NCBI GenBank assembly: GCA_017506865.1
Contig: JAFCMP010000179.1
Location: 682,001 to 746,000 of the forward strand
Direction: 5' to 3'
From: Tribonema minus
Taxonomy: Eukaryota > Sar > Xanthophyceae > Tribonematales > Tribonemataceae
DNA length: 64,000 bases
The notes under the pieces were generated by a model that saw only the letters and a program-made list of their open reading frames with translations, was not told the DNA's origin and searched no databases. Shown in pieces: positions 49,475 to 61,309 of this stretch; positions within the stretch are counted from its first letter, which is position 1, and the number at the start of each line of letters is the position of its first letter. Position numbers and translations under genes: made by a program.

Positions 49475-49890
49475 CACTGTACTTTTTATTAATTCTCGCT
49501 CAGGGCGCGAAAAAGCCCAGATGATTGGCATCTGGCTGTAAAGAATCTACATGTCGTATGACAGTCTGAAAGTGTCGCAACGACAACCACTCAAACGCCG
49601 CCGCCGCCAAACTGTACTTTTTATTTATTCTTGCTCAGGGCGAGGAAAAGCCCAGATGGATGGCATCTAACTTACAGCTTGCTGTACCGAATCTACATGT
49701 CGGGTGACAGTCTGAAAGTCTCAACGACAACCACCCAAACGCCGCCGCCGCCATATGGCATCTCGGGATCCTCGATGATGGTCTAACTTGATGCTGCTGT
49801 ACGGAATCTGCATGTCGTGTGACTTCTGAAAGTGTCTCAACGACAACCATGGTGCACTCAAACGCCGCCGCCGCCAAATGGCATCTCGGA
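49475..49890 (+). repeat. Tandem repeat, about 140-bp unit with CGCCGCCGCC
   Basis: Two near-complete units start at about 49477 and 49612 (ACTGTACTTTTTATTAATTC, CTCAGGGCG...GAAAAAGCCCAGATG, then ACAGTCTGAAAGTGTC and AACGCCGCCGCCGCC). A third shortened unit runs from about 49757 to 49890. The GGGC-gcgaaaaa-GCCC part can form a stem-loop. Confidence 0.88.
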
Positions 49891-51260
49891 ATCCTCCCCT
49901 GCATCCTCCTCCATGTGCCCCCCCCCCTGGATTCTGCCATGTCTGTCACGACACGGCCAGAGTACACCATGTCGAGCGCTGCGAACAGTGCTGAGCGTAA
50001 GCGCGCCAGGGCAATGCCCTTGAGAGCTTTAGGGCGCGCTCCTCCGGGCACTGACATCCTGCTGGCACTCCGTCGCCACAGCCTCCAGCAGCTTCCGCCC
50101 CTGCTCACCGATGCTGCCAAATGACCCGATTGCCAAAGTGGCAAGCTTGTAGCAACTCTGATCATAATGACCAGAATGGTATTCACTGTACTTGCATCCT
50201 AACTGACTTGTCTAGGAGAGGAAGGGTGGGTGCAGGAGCAATCAGTCCCTTCAAGGTCCAGGGACAGCGTGAAGGAAGGGCTTGAAAGAAGCGCCCTCGA
50301 CAGTCTTGTGAGAGCCCGCCTACGCCAGCCCCACCAGGGACATCGGTTCTGCTTGCTCAAGCAGCCCATTGCAGCGTCTCTCTTGAGCCACCCTTGATGA
50401 CTTCCAGTGTGGGACTTCCCATCAACTTCTAGCAGCCGCCTTCAATGTTTGGCGCCTAGGCGCTATTGATGCGTCATGGTACACCAGTGCTTGACTGCAT
50501 ATGTAGCACTGCAGCAAAACAGAAAAGAAACGCAGGCACGTACAGGATTTCACAGTATCCACCTTTGACACACAATGTGCATTGCCCAAGCAGTGGCTGC
50601 TTCAAAATCTGCAGCACGACACAGCGCGAATGCATCGGCACAAAGATTCCCTGGCAAGGACCCAGAAGGACCAAGGGCGGGTCACTACAGCTCACGCCTC
50701 TGTAAACGTATGCATGCCCTGCGAGAATGCCGCCACCATGCGCTGCTGCTCGCACCAAACACTTGTGCATAGCTGGTAGGTTGAGCCCGCCGTCACTTTG
50801 TTGTACCGGAATGCACCAGAAATGCACCTCATAAATGCACCTCGCAAATGCATTTCAGATGCTGTGATGCCACCAGCGGTGCACTACTGGCATCTCAAAG
50901 CTCCGTCGCTGCCTGTTGAACACTCCCCCACCCTCTTCCCCTACCCCAACACAAACACACAGCCTGGCACTGGCACCAGCAGCAACAGTAACCGGACCCA
51001 CTCGCGAAATCCAAAGACACAGAAGCTGCTGCTGCTGCACCGTGCAGCGACAGGACACATGGCAGGTAGTGGCAAGGCCAAACCCGCACACTGCACAGAG
51101 CAGCAGCACATCGCATGCAGAGGTGACTCTCCCCCAGGCTGTGCAGCCACCGCAACGCAACCCCAGATGCACCAAGTACCGCCCTTAAAGTGCCTACCGC
51201 GTGTGTATTCAGCCCCCCCCTCCCCCCCCAAGAGCCGCTCATAAGAAAGCGCACAAATAT
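49891..51260. other. Gene-poor stretch, possible retroelement relic
   Basis: No intact gene. On the minus strand near 50060-50160 a short translation LATLAIGSFGSIGEQGRKLL resembles the tail of algal reverse-transcriptase-like elements, but frames are broken and the match is too short to call. 50910-51230 is C/A-rich low complexity, and C-runs occur near 51215-51232. Confidence 0.35.
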
Positions 51261-51614
51261 GAACCTGAGTAGTGCACAGCTCTGGCAGAACTCGTGCAGG
51301 CGCACAGCAGCAGACGTGTAGCGTCCGCCGCCATCGCCGCCTCAGCCGCCGCCGTCGCCGTCTTGCTCGCACGCTCAACAATGCAAAGAGACGCGCGGTG
51401 CTCTCGCCTCAAACAGGTATGAGCGCTGCCTTGCCCGGTGCGCTCCACCTGTGCGACGCCGCCGCAGCCACCGTTTTCACCGCCGCTGCCGCCGCCGCAG
51501 CAGCCGCCGCCGCCGCCGCCTCTGCTTTCCGACGAAAGAGATTGCGTGCTGCCGCCGCCGCCACTGCAGCCGGCTTTTCGACAGGAATGGACGATGATGG
51601 GATGATGATGATGC
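51261..51614. repeat. GCC/CGC trinucleotide-rich low complexity
   Basis: Long GCCGCCGCC-type runs (51320-51360 and 51460-51570) followed by GATGATGATGATG. Frames through it are Ala/Arg runs and not evidence of a gene. Confidence 0.8.
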
Positions 51615-51926
51615 TCAGTACGTGTGGCGGTACACGTCGACGCTGCGCGGAGTGACCTTGCCGTACACGAACGCGCCGGTGTAGAGCGCTGCCCCCAGGC
51701 CGCCAACGCTCAGCAGAAAGTACACCAGGTTCACGAGCGAGCGCACGCCGCCCGCGGCGGCGGCGGCGACGGCGCCGCCGCCGCCGCGCGATCGCAGCTT
51801 CGTCAGCTCCGCAGCCTGCTCCTCAGTGAGCTTTTGGAGTTTGGCGGCTTTGCTCTCCATTGCTTCGAGCTTTGCCGTTGCGATGTTTGCGCGCGTTTCG
51901 TACTGCGTGCGCTCGCTTGTGGTCAT
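51615..51926 (-). CDS. Small coiled-coil membrane protein
   Basis: 103 residues from the ATG at 51926. Residues 1-45 are a charged amphipathic helix (NIATAKLEAMESKAAKLQKL), followed by a Gly/Ala low-complexity linker and one clear membrane span (LVNLVYFLLSVGGLGAALYT), ending in a short polar tail (VTPRSVDVYRHTY). This tail-anchored layout suggests an organelle or endomembrane adaptor. Third positions are very GC-rich, as in the surrounding host-like DNA. It is a single open exon; extra exons are possible. Confidence 0.6.
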   Translation of the reverse strand: MTTSERTQYETRANIATAKLEAMESKAAKLQKLTEEQAAELTKLRSRGGGGAVAAAAAGGVRSLVNLVYFLLSVGGLGAALYTGAFVYGKVTPRSVDVYRHTY

Positions 51927-52885
51927 TGCAGCGGGGGGCGCCGCAGCGGCAGCGGCAGCGGCGGCGGCGGCGGCGGCGGCGCTGCGGGAAGAAGAGATGA
52001 TTTTGGCACATCAGGCGATGGAACATACAGGTGCTCTGTTTTGCAGCCAATGACGGGACAATCGTGCCAGGAGTGACAGTCCACTGGGGTACCAAGGAGT
52101 TGACGATGTCCAAAGTTGTCAATGTTTATAGGTATACAGTGACGTCCTGCATGTACTGATTCTTGGAAATAACAGCTTCAACCCGCCTCGGTGCCCTCCC
52201 TTGACGTGTTTTGAGCATTTGCTGATTTTGAGCCTCTGATGACATTACTAGAGACTTCCAGTTCTGAGTGTTCTTTATGTTTCGGATGCGTTTTTGGACT
52301 TGTCGTGGCATTTTTTTTGTCAACTCTTTGGCTTGCACTAGCTATGCGGACGTAACCAAGTTGTCCGTCGCGGAGTCTGTGCCTGTGCAACAGCATCAGT
52401 TACGAATGCGCATATCTAGATGGCACTACGCTGTTACTTCTCTGGCAGCGTTCAGCCAGCTGCCTTCATGAATGTGCTTGACTTTGAATGCATGCCAGTA
52501 CTTCAAGTAGCATACATTAAAAAGTACAATATTTGCTGGTCTACAGCTGCCTTCTTGACCACTGCTTGCGGTGCCAGGGTGAGATGACACGCTCGACTGG
52601 CACTGGCGATAATATTTGTGCTAAATACAGCACAGGGCAACGAATGTGCAAACTGGCGGTTTTGTGCAACTACAGTGCACATCAACGACTGTGCACACCG
52701 CCACCCGACTTGCGCTGTCAGCGAGACTTGCATGAGCCATTGGCATGTGCCAAGAGTCAGAGTCCAAGTCAGTGAGTATCACCATCCGGCAAATCATTAT
52801 GTCACCGAGCCAAAGCACATTGCAGCCGCACATATACCTCTAGTTTGTGGACATGAGAGCGGATTCAAACATCTCTGGGCATCAC
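51927..52885. other. Spacer with a GCGGCG run
   Basis: A pure GGCGGCGGCG tract lies at 51935-51985, directly upstream of the small membrane protein (its 5' leader on the minus strand). Nothing else supportable up to 52885. Confidence 0.5.
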
Positions 52886-52995
52886 CTCTGCGCCTGTAGC
52901 TGCTCATTAGCCTGGGCCAGTTGGTTCTGAAGGGCAGCCACGGTCTGATTCAGCTGTGCATTCTGCTGGGTGCAGGCGTGCACCTGCTGTGCGAG
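52886..52995 (-). CDS. Coiled-coil exon
   Basis: Between a classic acceptor (TTCTTGCTGTCTTGCAG) and a donor (CAGAG|GTGATG), the minus strand reads LAQQVHACTQQNAQLNQTVA and ALQNQLAQANEQLQAQ, perfect heptads. No start or stop, so it must be part of a longer spliced gene. Similar short coiled-coil exons lie at 54578, 55285 and 57078 on the same strand. Confidence 0.55.
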
Positions 52996-52999
52996 CTGC

Positions 53000-54570
53000 A
53001 AGACAGCAAGAAACAGTGCATGCAATGGCAGTGAGAACGCGGAGTGCAGTGCAGCGGCCTGAAGGTGACGCCCTTCTTGTAATAAATTGAACAAAAATCG
53101 TATTTTGAAGGTTATTTCTGAGTTCAAGTGCCCCTTCTCTCATGGATTGTATGCCCGGAATCGGAGCAGACTCACCACTTGCCCAGCATATCATCATATT
53201 GCGGTTTGCTCAAGACATATTCCTGGCTGCCGAATACCCCCCCAATACGCCGTAATTTTGTGGCCAATTTTGTGCAAGACTAGAAAGAAGCATAGTCAAT
53301 ATGATGCCATTCCTGTAGACCACACGTCTTGATCAGAGTAATGCTGCTCTTTGCATTGCAATAAAATACTTGCAAGCTGCAAGGCATCAGAAAAGAAAAG
53401 TGTGGTACAAACTCTGTCAGAACGTGTCACAAGGCAAAACGAAATAAACATGCCATCAATACGTGCACCCACAGTCCATCGTGGAAAACGACTACAGATT
53501 ATCGGTCATCCACAAATTGGGCATAACTGGACAATGAACACCTGACGAGCATCTTCAGAGCATTATGAGCGCATCACATTGTAACCAGAAAGTGGCACTG
53601 TCCGCCTGTTGTCAAGCTTGCTGCATGGTGTTTACCCCCACCAGTCCTCTCAAGCAACTTGTGGCAAGTGCTCTGATGAACATGTCAATTGAAGCCAAGT
53701 GCACACACTTCTTAGCAAAAAATTGCAACAATAAACATCATGAGCACGCCACAAGATATCCTTGTCAACAACAAGAGGGCGTGCACTGGCGGCATTTACA
53801 GCTCATGATCACAACTTCGTACATGTACTGAATTGTTACGGTTCAGGTTCACCAATGCAAGAAACCACAGCTGTGCACATCAGTCACACATACAGTACGT
53901 ACCACTTGCGCCTCAAGCACTCTTCCTTCTTCATCGGCCGCCACCCTGGCATCGCAACAGCATTGGCACGGCGGCAGCAGCAGCAGCGGCAGCGGTGGCG
54001 GCAGCAGCAGCGGCAGCGGCAGCGGCGGCGGCAGCAGGAGTCGCAGCTAGCATGAGTTTGTGCGCGAGGCGTAATGAGAGATGTTTATCAATGCCGTTTA
54101 CCAGTTGCGACATGCCAGAGCATTGTGTCTGCGATGCATCGATACGCATTTTGCGAGGCGAAATAGTCTTAAGAGCAGGGCAATGTCTAGACAACGACAT
54201 TGACGAGCAAACATCACTGAGATGGTGTACAGCGCAAATAAGATCAAATCAAATGAAGTTTGCCACGACATTGACCAGCTCGTCAGTCTGTCAATGGAAA
54301 TGGAACTTCACACAGCCCAACCCTAAACTCTGACTCCAACCCTCACTTTAACCCTGACCTCACCCTCATCCTAACTGACTCTGTCGAGATAGGACTTCAC
54401 ACAGCACTCACTGGTCACAAATACCACATGCTGATTATAACACCTTCAACACGTTACACTGACTGCTGAACTGCAGGCATGGCAGCATATTGCGACCTCC
54501 CACAGTGACATCAATCAATCGAAGTCTTCATCGCATAGAAGTATGACCTTATCTGCAAATCAAATCGCAG
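53000..54570. other. Presumed intron sequence with GCA/GCG run
   Basis: No supported exon. A (GCAGCG)n-type tract lies at 53968-54040. Degenerate CCCTAA/CCCTCA units lie at 54313-54375. Confidence 0.45.
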
Positions 54571-54577
54571 TTGGTAC

Positions 54578-54642
54578 CTGGCCAGCTCTTGCTGGAGATG
54601 CGCCACTTGTTGCTCAGCTGCAGCAGTGCTCGCCTCCGTCGC
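54578..54642 (-). CDS. Coiled-coil exon
   Basis: Minus-strand exon candidate between CCTACAAG and CAG|GTACC: ATEASTAAAEQQVAHLQQEL. Heptad-like Gln/Glu/Leu pattern without start or stop. The donor phase does not fit directly to 52886-52995, so other exons should lie between. Confidence 0.45.
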
Positions 54643-55284
54643 CTTGTAGGTTTAGCATTAGGGCAACAGGTTGAGTTGGGAGTGGGGTTAGGGTTGGGAT
54701 CAGCCAGTGGGGCCCGCTGCCTAAGCGAAGTGTTAGGGTTAGGGTTGAGCAATCAGTATGGCAGCAATGGCATCAAATCGGCAACAGACTGAGTGTGTCT
54801 AGGGCAGAACACCTGAGACTTGGTTGCACTTGAAGGTGCTCAGTCAATGCTGCACTTGCACCTGCCTTTGCAGGCTATTTTCGAGAGGTGCACTTGCAGC
54901 GCACATAATCTGTGTGTCCTTTCGCCTGCAGCACTACCATCTGTGCAGTGCAGCCCACCACCTCACCCACTGTATCTACGCAAACGATGGAGTCACGGTA
55001 CCAACTGGAGTTTTGTGGGAGGAGTGCCTAACCCTAACCCTAACCCCAACCCTGACCCTGGCCAAACCCTAACCCCAACCTTGGCCCTGCCTAACCCTTT
55101 TGGTTGCCTCAGGTCACAAACACTTGGCGGAGCTGTGGCGGGTATGCACAACAAACAAGTATTTACAGAAACACACGAAACAAGTATTTACAGAAACACA
55201 AGATTGCGCATGAAACCTGGGCTGGGAAGAGCTGCAGCGGGTACACATGCACAACAGAGGCAACGGAAACACACGGCTGCGCAC

Positions 55285-55341
55285 CTGAGCCTGCTGCTGT
55301 GCCATCTGCTCTTTCCGCTCCGCAAGCTCCATCTCCACTGC
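55285..55341 (-). CDS. Coiled-coil exon
   Basis: Nineteen codons in phase 0 between CGCCGCACAG and CAG|GTGCGC: AVEMELAERKEQMAQQQAQ. Strong coiled-coil character. Part of the same presumed minus-strand multi-exon gene. Confidence 0.45.
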
Positions 55342-55861
55342 CTGTGCGGCGGAGTCGATATGTATACAAGGTCTATTCAGCACACGAGTATCAACTACTT
55401 TAAGTGTACCTACTTGAAGTATGTAGTTCGAATTGGCCCATCAGACGTCCAAAACGAGCAAGTATCGCAAGCAATCGTTGAGCGGGGCTGCGACGCCACC
55501 TGCCATCCTACAATGCATCTCTCTCGTGATGGTGCGCTTGCCTGGGGTCACAGTTCAAGTTCAAGCGCAGACACCCACAGGGTCCGGATTCACAAGCACA
55601 TTTGACTCTTTTCCAGATGTCAATGTTCAAGCCATGCAAATGTGCACGGATAACGCTCTCGTGGCATATGTGTGTATCTCGCCCTAGAGCTTGCCCTGGG
55701 AACTGCGTAAAACATGATGTTCGTGCGGGCTGTGCGCACGCTAGTCTCTAACACCACTGCTAGCAACGAGCAGCAGTGCACAAGTCGCGAGCCGTGCGTG
55801 CTCAGCGCGATCTGCTATGGATTCAACGGGATGCAGCGGCATTTTGATGGTACAGCAGAAA

Positions 55862-56112
55862 CCTCAACTTGAACTTGCGGGCGCGGGCAGCAAAGGGGCA
55901 GGCCCCCACGCACTGCAGCGAGCACAAGGATTTGGAATGCAGGCATCCCTGCAAAGGCACTCGGAATGCTCTTGCAAGCCAGATGCCCTTGCATGCCAAA
56001 GGCCCTTGCATGCGTGTGTGCCTGCATCCCAATTCCTTTTGTGCTTCCTGCAGTGCGTGCGGGGCGGCCCCTTTGCTGCGCGGAATCGCGTCTGCAAGTT
56101 CAAGTTGAAGTT
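55862..56112. repeat. Fold-back (inverted repeat) element
   Basis: Two arms of about 100 bp, 55862-55957 and 56003-56110, are imperfect reverse complements. CTCAACTTGAACTTGC ... GCAGCAAAGGGGC ... CACGCACTGCAG pairs with the mirrored segment ending CAAGTTCAAGTTGAAG. The loop holds repeated GCATGC/TTGCATGCC words. It could be a MITE or a source of a hairpin RNA. Confidence 0.85.
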
Positions 56113-57077
56113 TTTGCCGTCCCCTCCAGGATGCCAGTGCATCGCGGCGAGCATGTCTTTGACACACAGGTCCGGCAAGTATGTACTTCTACAACATACT
56201 GGCGCCGGTGCAAAGTGAATTATTGAAGAAATGAAAAACGAATCAAAAGATCGTTGAGCTCTAGGTGACAAGGGATAGTTAGCCGCAAGTGCCTTCCACC
56301 AATGATGGTGTTATTCGCAAGTTCAACTGGCGCGCTCACCCTCTTGGTAGTTACAGTGGCAATGGCGATTCTCATAAACAAATACATGCATGCCCCGCGG
56401 ACATATGCCAAAGGCTGCACAAGTCGACCCATCGCCTGAAGCACTAGTCAATACATCGACTCAACAAAGCTTGCACACATAGGTCTTCTTGGCTCCTGTG
56501 GATATGGCGGCACTGTTCGACTCGTGGCCAATTGCCGCAGCAGCGGCGACCACGGGAATTGGTGGAAGGCTTTTGCGGCCAAGCACACATTGTCACTTGG
56601 AGCTCTGCGATCCTTGACTCGTTTCCATTGATAGTTGTGTTCTTTGTGCATGTGCAATTGGCGCGCTCACCCTCTTGGCAGTTACAGTAACTGCCAGTTC
56701 ACGCTCGAGCCTGTGCTCACCCTCTTGGCTTCAGCATCTCCAGCATGATGTCAGTGCGCATGGCATGCCCAATGGATCCGCATGTGCTCAAAGTTTTCGG
56801 CAATTCTGGCACAAAATGAAGCCAAAAACCATGAACCAGCAGGGGGCATGAGGAGGAGGGGGTGATGGTCTTGGTGTGCAGTCACACACGGCGCGGTCTC
56901 TGGCTGACGTGCAGCAGTCACACCAACTTGGCCCCAGGTGGCACGTGGAGCTTGCAGCCCAGGCGGAGACTGTTTACACACGGATCTGTGCCAAATGCTG
57001 CACGAGTCTGCAGTGTACACTCAGCTAACCCTAACCCTAACCCCAACAGATTTATCCGCAGGAACTGGCGCACTCAC

Positions 57078-57157
57078 CTTCTTGGCAGTTACAGTGTCCG
57101 CCAGTTGGCGCTCGAGCCTCTGGATCTGATGCTGAAGGTCATGGTCCAGCCTCGCAC
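57078..57157 (-). CDS. Coiled-coil exon, with diverged duplicates
   Basis: Reads ARLDHDLQHQIQRLERQLAD followed by TVTAKK and a GTGAGT donor. Diverged copies of its 3' half with donor (RLERELAVTVTAKR, then GTGAGC) occur at about 56665-56713, and a shorter one at about 56335-56360, so the exon was duplicated. TTAGGG-type repeats lie just upstream at 57021-57048. Confidence 0.5.
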
Positions 57158-58199
57158 CTGGTGGCACCATTCAAGCAGAACGGGCAGCATTTCAGTGAGA
57201 AAGTGACCGATTATGGAATTGAATCAAAATATCGTAGAGCTCGAGGTGACAAGGGATGGTTAGCCACAAGTGCCTTCCACTAATAATCGTGATCGCCGCT
57301 GCTGCAGTCATCGGCCACTAGTCAAAGAGTGCCTTCATATCCACAAGAGTCAAAAGACTTCTGTGTGCAAGCTTTTTAGCATTCGAGGGCAAGAGTGTTT
57401 TATTCTGTACGATTGTATTCTGTAACGTGGCATCAAGCACGCCATCTTCTTGTTTTGAAGTATGCGAGCCAGTACAACACGCACAGTGTGATGGGCGGCA
57501 CTGTTGAGGGATGTATGGTGCTGGCAGACAAGGCGGGGGCGTTAAACTCTTACTGCAATATTAGCCCTAACTTCAACCTGACCTTGTTAAACCGAACCTC
57601 AAAGGCGCACATTGCAGTACTTGAGGTTTGCGGCCAGTCGAGACAGTATGAGCCATGTTGCGGCGAACGCTACAGTGCACACACAGTTGCAGCTCATCAT
57701 TTCATTTGCAGGATCGAGCCTGTGGCAGCCAGCACCACTCAAACTTACCACACCTAACACAACCATGTCTCAATATCATCAGGCAATGTGCGAGTTCCGC
57801 CAACAGCTCAATCACACGTGCCACAGGGATGCAAAGTCGACGGCAAGACGCAATGCCGGTCCGTTCACCAGCAAGCATGCCCCACAAAGAGCGACTTCGG
57901 GTGACCTGTTATGACCCCTAGCCCGGACCCTAACGCTGTTGTCATGGCGCAGTTTTGAGTGGCGCGGTGCGGGCCTGATGCAGTAGCTCAAATTGCATTG
58001 CCTGCTGCCTGGGGCCCAGATTATATTGGATTTCTTGATCTTTGCGCCCCCTAAAGCACTATCTAATTGGCTGACTAGGGTTGGCATTGGGATAACGGCC
58101 GCCTGGAAAAGTGTCATCGCTCAACTAGGCCCCAGGGGGCGCCCAGCCTACATAGGGTTACAGTAAGGGTTGAAGTCAGGGACTGGGGTTTGTGCCTAG

Positions 58200-59580
58200 C
58201 CGCTCGCTTGAGGAGCTGCTGTCAAAGTTGAAGTAGCTTCAGTGTTTGAGTAGCTTCATAGTTGAGCAGCTGCTTCCTTCAAGTGGCTGACAGCGAGCGC
58301 CCGCGCTTTCTTAGCGCCAGCATTGATACTGCAGTTAGGGCTAGAGCTCAGACCTAGTTGCCAGCCGACGGAGCAGCTCTCAGTGTTGAATAAGGCATCA
58401 GCAGGGGCTCCCATCCTGCCTGAAGTTAGGGTGAGGGTTGCATCCAGGGTGGGGTTTGGACCTAGCTGCCGGCTGACAGAGCAGCTCCAAAGGAGTCGCC
58501 CATTTACATGTGGCGTTCATCCTACCTCAGGATCGATTTGCACCCAAGTGCGGGAATGCATGCTTGGCGCTAAAATGAAACCAGACACGTTCATGAACTG
58601 TAGGGTTTTCAACTAGCTGCGAGCCGACGGAGCAGCTATCAATGTTGTAGTAGCCCACAACAGGACCCCTGTCCTGCCTAGGAAAAACGATTACGATGAA
58701 TGACCAAAGTTGACATTTCAAACCAGGTTTGAAATTAATCAAGTCAAGCATCAAGTTCTGTTCATTCCGAACAATAGATAGTTTTTTCACATAGCTAGCC
58801 GCCGATGGAGAAGCTTTCATCGCTGAAGTAGCCCACTGCGGGCCCCCTAACCTGCTAAGGATTAGGGCCACGATTACAATTAGGGTTTGAGTCTGCCTGT
58901 TTAGCTTACAGTCCTCAAGTACCCAAGCAGGCCCCCTAACCTGCCAAGGATTAGGGCCACGATTACAATTAGGGTGTGAATCTGCCTGCTTAGCTTACCG
59001 TCCTCAAGTACCCAACCTTATGCTACGTAAACTGGTTTCATATCAGGCTTGGAGTTCTTGCCTTCCACTGAAGTTCAATCAGGTTTGAAATGTGCCGATT
59101 AATCTTTCAATTAAGCTTGGGCGTTCAGGATGTTCACCTAGCTGCCCGCCGATGGCATAGCTCTCATCGCTGAAGTTTGGGGCTACGCGAGACATTATGG
59201 CCAATGCCGCAATGGACTTCACAATGCACACACAGTTGTAGCACATCGCTGCAGTTGCAGGATCCAGCCTGGATTTTCACCTAGCTGCCCGCCGATGGAG
59301 TAGCTCTCATCGCTAAAGTAGCCCACTGCGGGCCCCCTGCCCTCCGCGCCGTCGTCGCTCGCGAGGAACTCCGGCTCGTGTGACAGCAGCGATCTGCGGA
59401 AGTGGAATGCACGCAATTAAAGTTGAGTAGGAGTGCAGAATTGAAGTTGAAATTGAAATGCTGGACTGGCAGAAGTAGCCCACTGCGGGCCCCCTGTCCT
59501 CAGTGCCGCCGTCGCTCGCATGGAGCTCCGGTTCGTGTAACAGCAGCGATCTGCGGAAGTGTGTAAAATTGAGGTTAGAA
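58200..59580 (-). repeat. Duplicated exon-like units (GPAVGYF module)
   Basis: On the minus strand, the unit at 59281-59393 lies between TTCCGCAG and CTAG|GTGAAA. It reads SLLSHEPEFLASDDGAEG and GPAVGYFSDESYSIGGQL. Partial or diverged copies: 59480-59560 (GPAVGYF), 59130-59165 (NFSDESYAIGGQLGE), 58805-58845 (GPAVGYFSDESFSIGG then stop), 58622-58680 (GPVVGYYNIDSCSVGSQL) and 58362-58425. They look like tandem-duplicated exons, most of them dead. The function of the module is unknown. Confidence 0.6.
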
Positions 59581-59959
59581 TTAGATTGCAGATTTGAAGT
59601 TGAATTTGGAGTTCTGGGGCCGGCAGTGCCAAGCAGCGGTTCATTATTGCTGTCGGTCCGTGTGACAGCGATCTGCAGAAAGTGTGCGATTGAAGTTGAA
59701 CTTAAAGTTCTGGGCTTGGCGGTTTGCTGAGCAGCGATCTGCAGAGAGTGCCGAGTTGAAATTGAAGTCGCGAAGCTCATGTGACAAGATCTGCAAAAGT
59801 GTGGGATTGAAGCTGACAGTTTTGGGCTGGCAGTGCTCAGCGGCGGGTCAATTTGTCGTGAGCACTTAAGCAACAATGCAGTCAGAGGCAATCCTAGACT
59901 CCGTTGCATGACAGAACGCAACAGCAGTGCTCCGGCAACAGAGGCAAACACTTAATATC

Positions 59960-60340
59960 CTGTGAGGTGCGACGGACGCATGCTGAAAGGCTCCTTGAAT
60001 ATCACGCACGACTCAACACATCAGGAATGCAAATACTGTAGTAAACATTACTGTTCTGTCAGTACATTCGCATATACCTATAAATCCAAATACACACATG
60101 CATACGCAGAAGAGTACACACATGTACCCTAAGAGTACACATGTACTTTAAATCAAAGTACGTAAATACCTGCATTTAAACAGTCATACATACCCTACAT
60201 CAAAGTACACATACATACATCCGCTGAGCACGCATGCGACCCTAAATCAAAGTACATACATACGTGAAGAGTTCATAAATACCCTAAATCGAAGTACATG
60301 CACACATGCGTTGAACAGCACATACGTACCCTAGAGTCAG
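59960..60340 (+). repeat. Degenerate CCCTAAATCAAAGTACA repeats
   Basis: Five or six copies of a CCCTAAATCAAAGTACA-like phrase alternate with CATACATA runs, roughly every 40-60 bp (near 60126, 60151, 60191, 60241 and 60282). No gene. Confidence 0.8.
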
Positions 60341-61305
60341 GCGGTGCTGCACCCTGGGCTTGGAGCCGGTGGTGTGAGCGCGCATCTGCAGTGCTCAGCA
60401 AACGGCAAAGCGAGGGGAAGCGTCAACACAAGACAAATAAAATCATGTGTGTGTTTCAAAATATCATTTTCTTCTTTTGTCGATTTAAATGTGCCACTCT
60501 GTTGATTGGCGTGGGCGCGCGTCTGCAGCGCTCAGCAAATGGGGATGCAAGGGGGTGGCGTGTTAGCAATGACAGCTCGCGCAGGCAGGGCCCATTTTGC
60601 TGGTGTGCATGTCAAGAAATAACGTTTGAAGTGTCGCGCGCATAAAAGCTACGAGGGCAACGCATGTAGAAGATCAAACTTAAGTGTTGCCACAGGCGGC
60701 ACAGTGTGCCCATTCTGTAACTTCGCGTGCTCACTTTCGAGCAGTGCCGCAGAAGGGTGTGGCATTCATCACGTTGCGCCAGCTCCAGCAAGTGCGCAGC
60801 AGCAGTGCTCAGCAAGGACAACGACGGCAACGGCGAGTCAGAATTGAAGAAACGGCATCTGCTGGCAACCTCTGACGGTGTATGCGTACAGTCAGCATCA
60901 CGTGAGCGTGCGCTGCGGGCGATGCGCTGCACTGCAGCCATCGACGTTCAGTGCCGAGCGGCGCTAGGGAATAGTGTGCATGTACAACCCACTCTGCTAG
61001 TGGCTGCGCGCTGGGAAATGGTGTGCATGTACGTGGCGCTGCACTAGCGGCAGTGAGCTCATTCCAGTCGCTACATGGTGACTGTGGGCATGCTCGATTT
61101 CGCGCTGCTACCGACGTTGCTGCTGCTGAGCATTGCTGCTGCTGCTGCTGCACTGGTGCTGCTGAGCGCTGTTGCTTAGCGCTGCTGCTGCTGAGCGCTG
61201 CTGATGCATGCTGCTGAGCGCTGCTGACGCTGCTGCGCCTAGCCACGCAACAGCACCAACACAGCCACGCATCATTACACACTTCATAGTTGAACAAGTT
61301 ATGAC
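60341..61305. other. CAG/GCT-rich stretch
   Basis: Contains GCTGCTGCT runs (61120-61235). Overlapping Ser/Ala/Gln frames on both strands reflect this and are not called as genes. Confidence 0.5.
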
Positions 61306-61309
61306 CGCA

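Larger units (their letters stand above)
54650..57048. repeat. Interstitial telomere-like TTAGGG tracts
   Basis: Short runs of TTAGGG/CCCTAA and variants (GTTGGG, CCCCAACCCTGACC) lie at about 54650-54745, 55025-55098 and 57024-57048, between the coiled-coil exons. Further ones lie at 58860-58975 and 62140-62660. Both strand orientations occur. This suggests an origin near a chromosome end or telomere-repair scars. Confidence 0.8.

Noticed and set aside
49635-50186. A 183-codon minus-strand frame with repeated RIPRCH-AAAAF
   Set aside because: It starts with GTG, runs through the tandem repeat at 49.5-49.9 kb, and its repeats are those of the DNA.
50000-50800. Non-LTR retroelement relic
   Set aside because: Only a short stretch (AIGSFGSIGEQGRKLL) recalls such elements; no catalytic reverse-transcriptase motif (YxDD-like) was found in any frame.
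51272-51655. Plus-strand Ala/Arg frame
   Set aside because: It is a pure consequence of GCC/CGC runs; no start context or domain.
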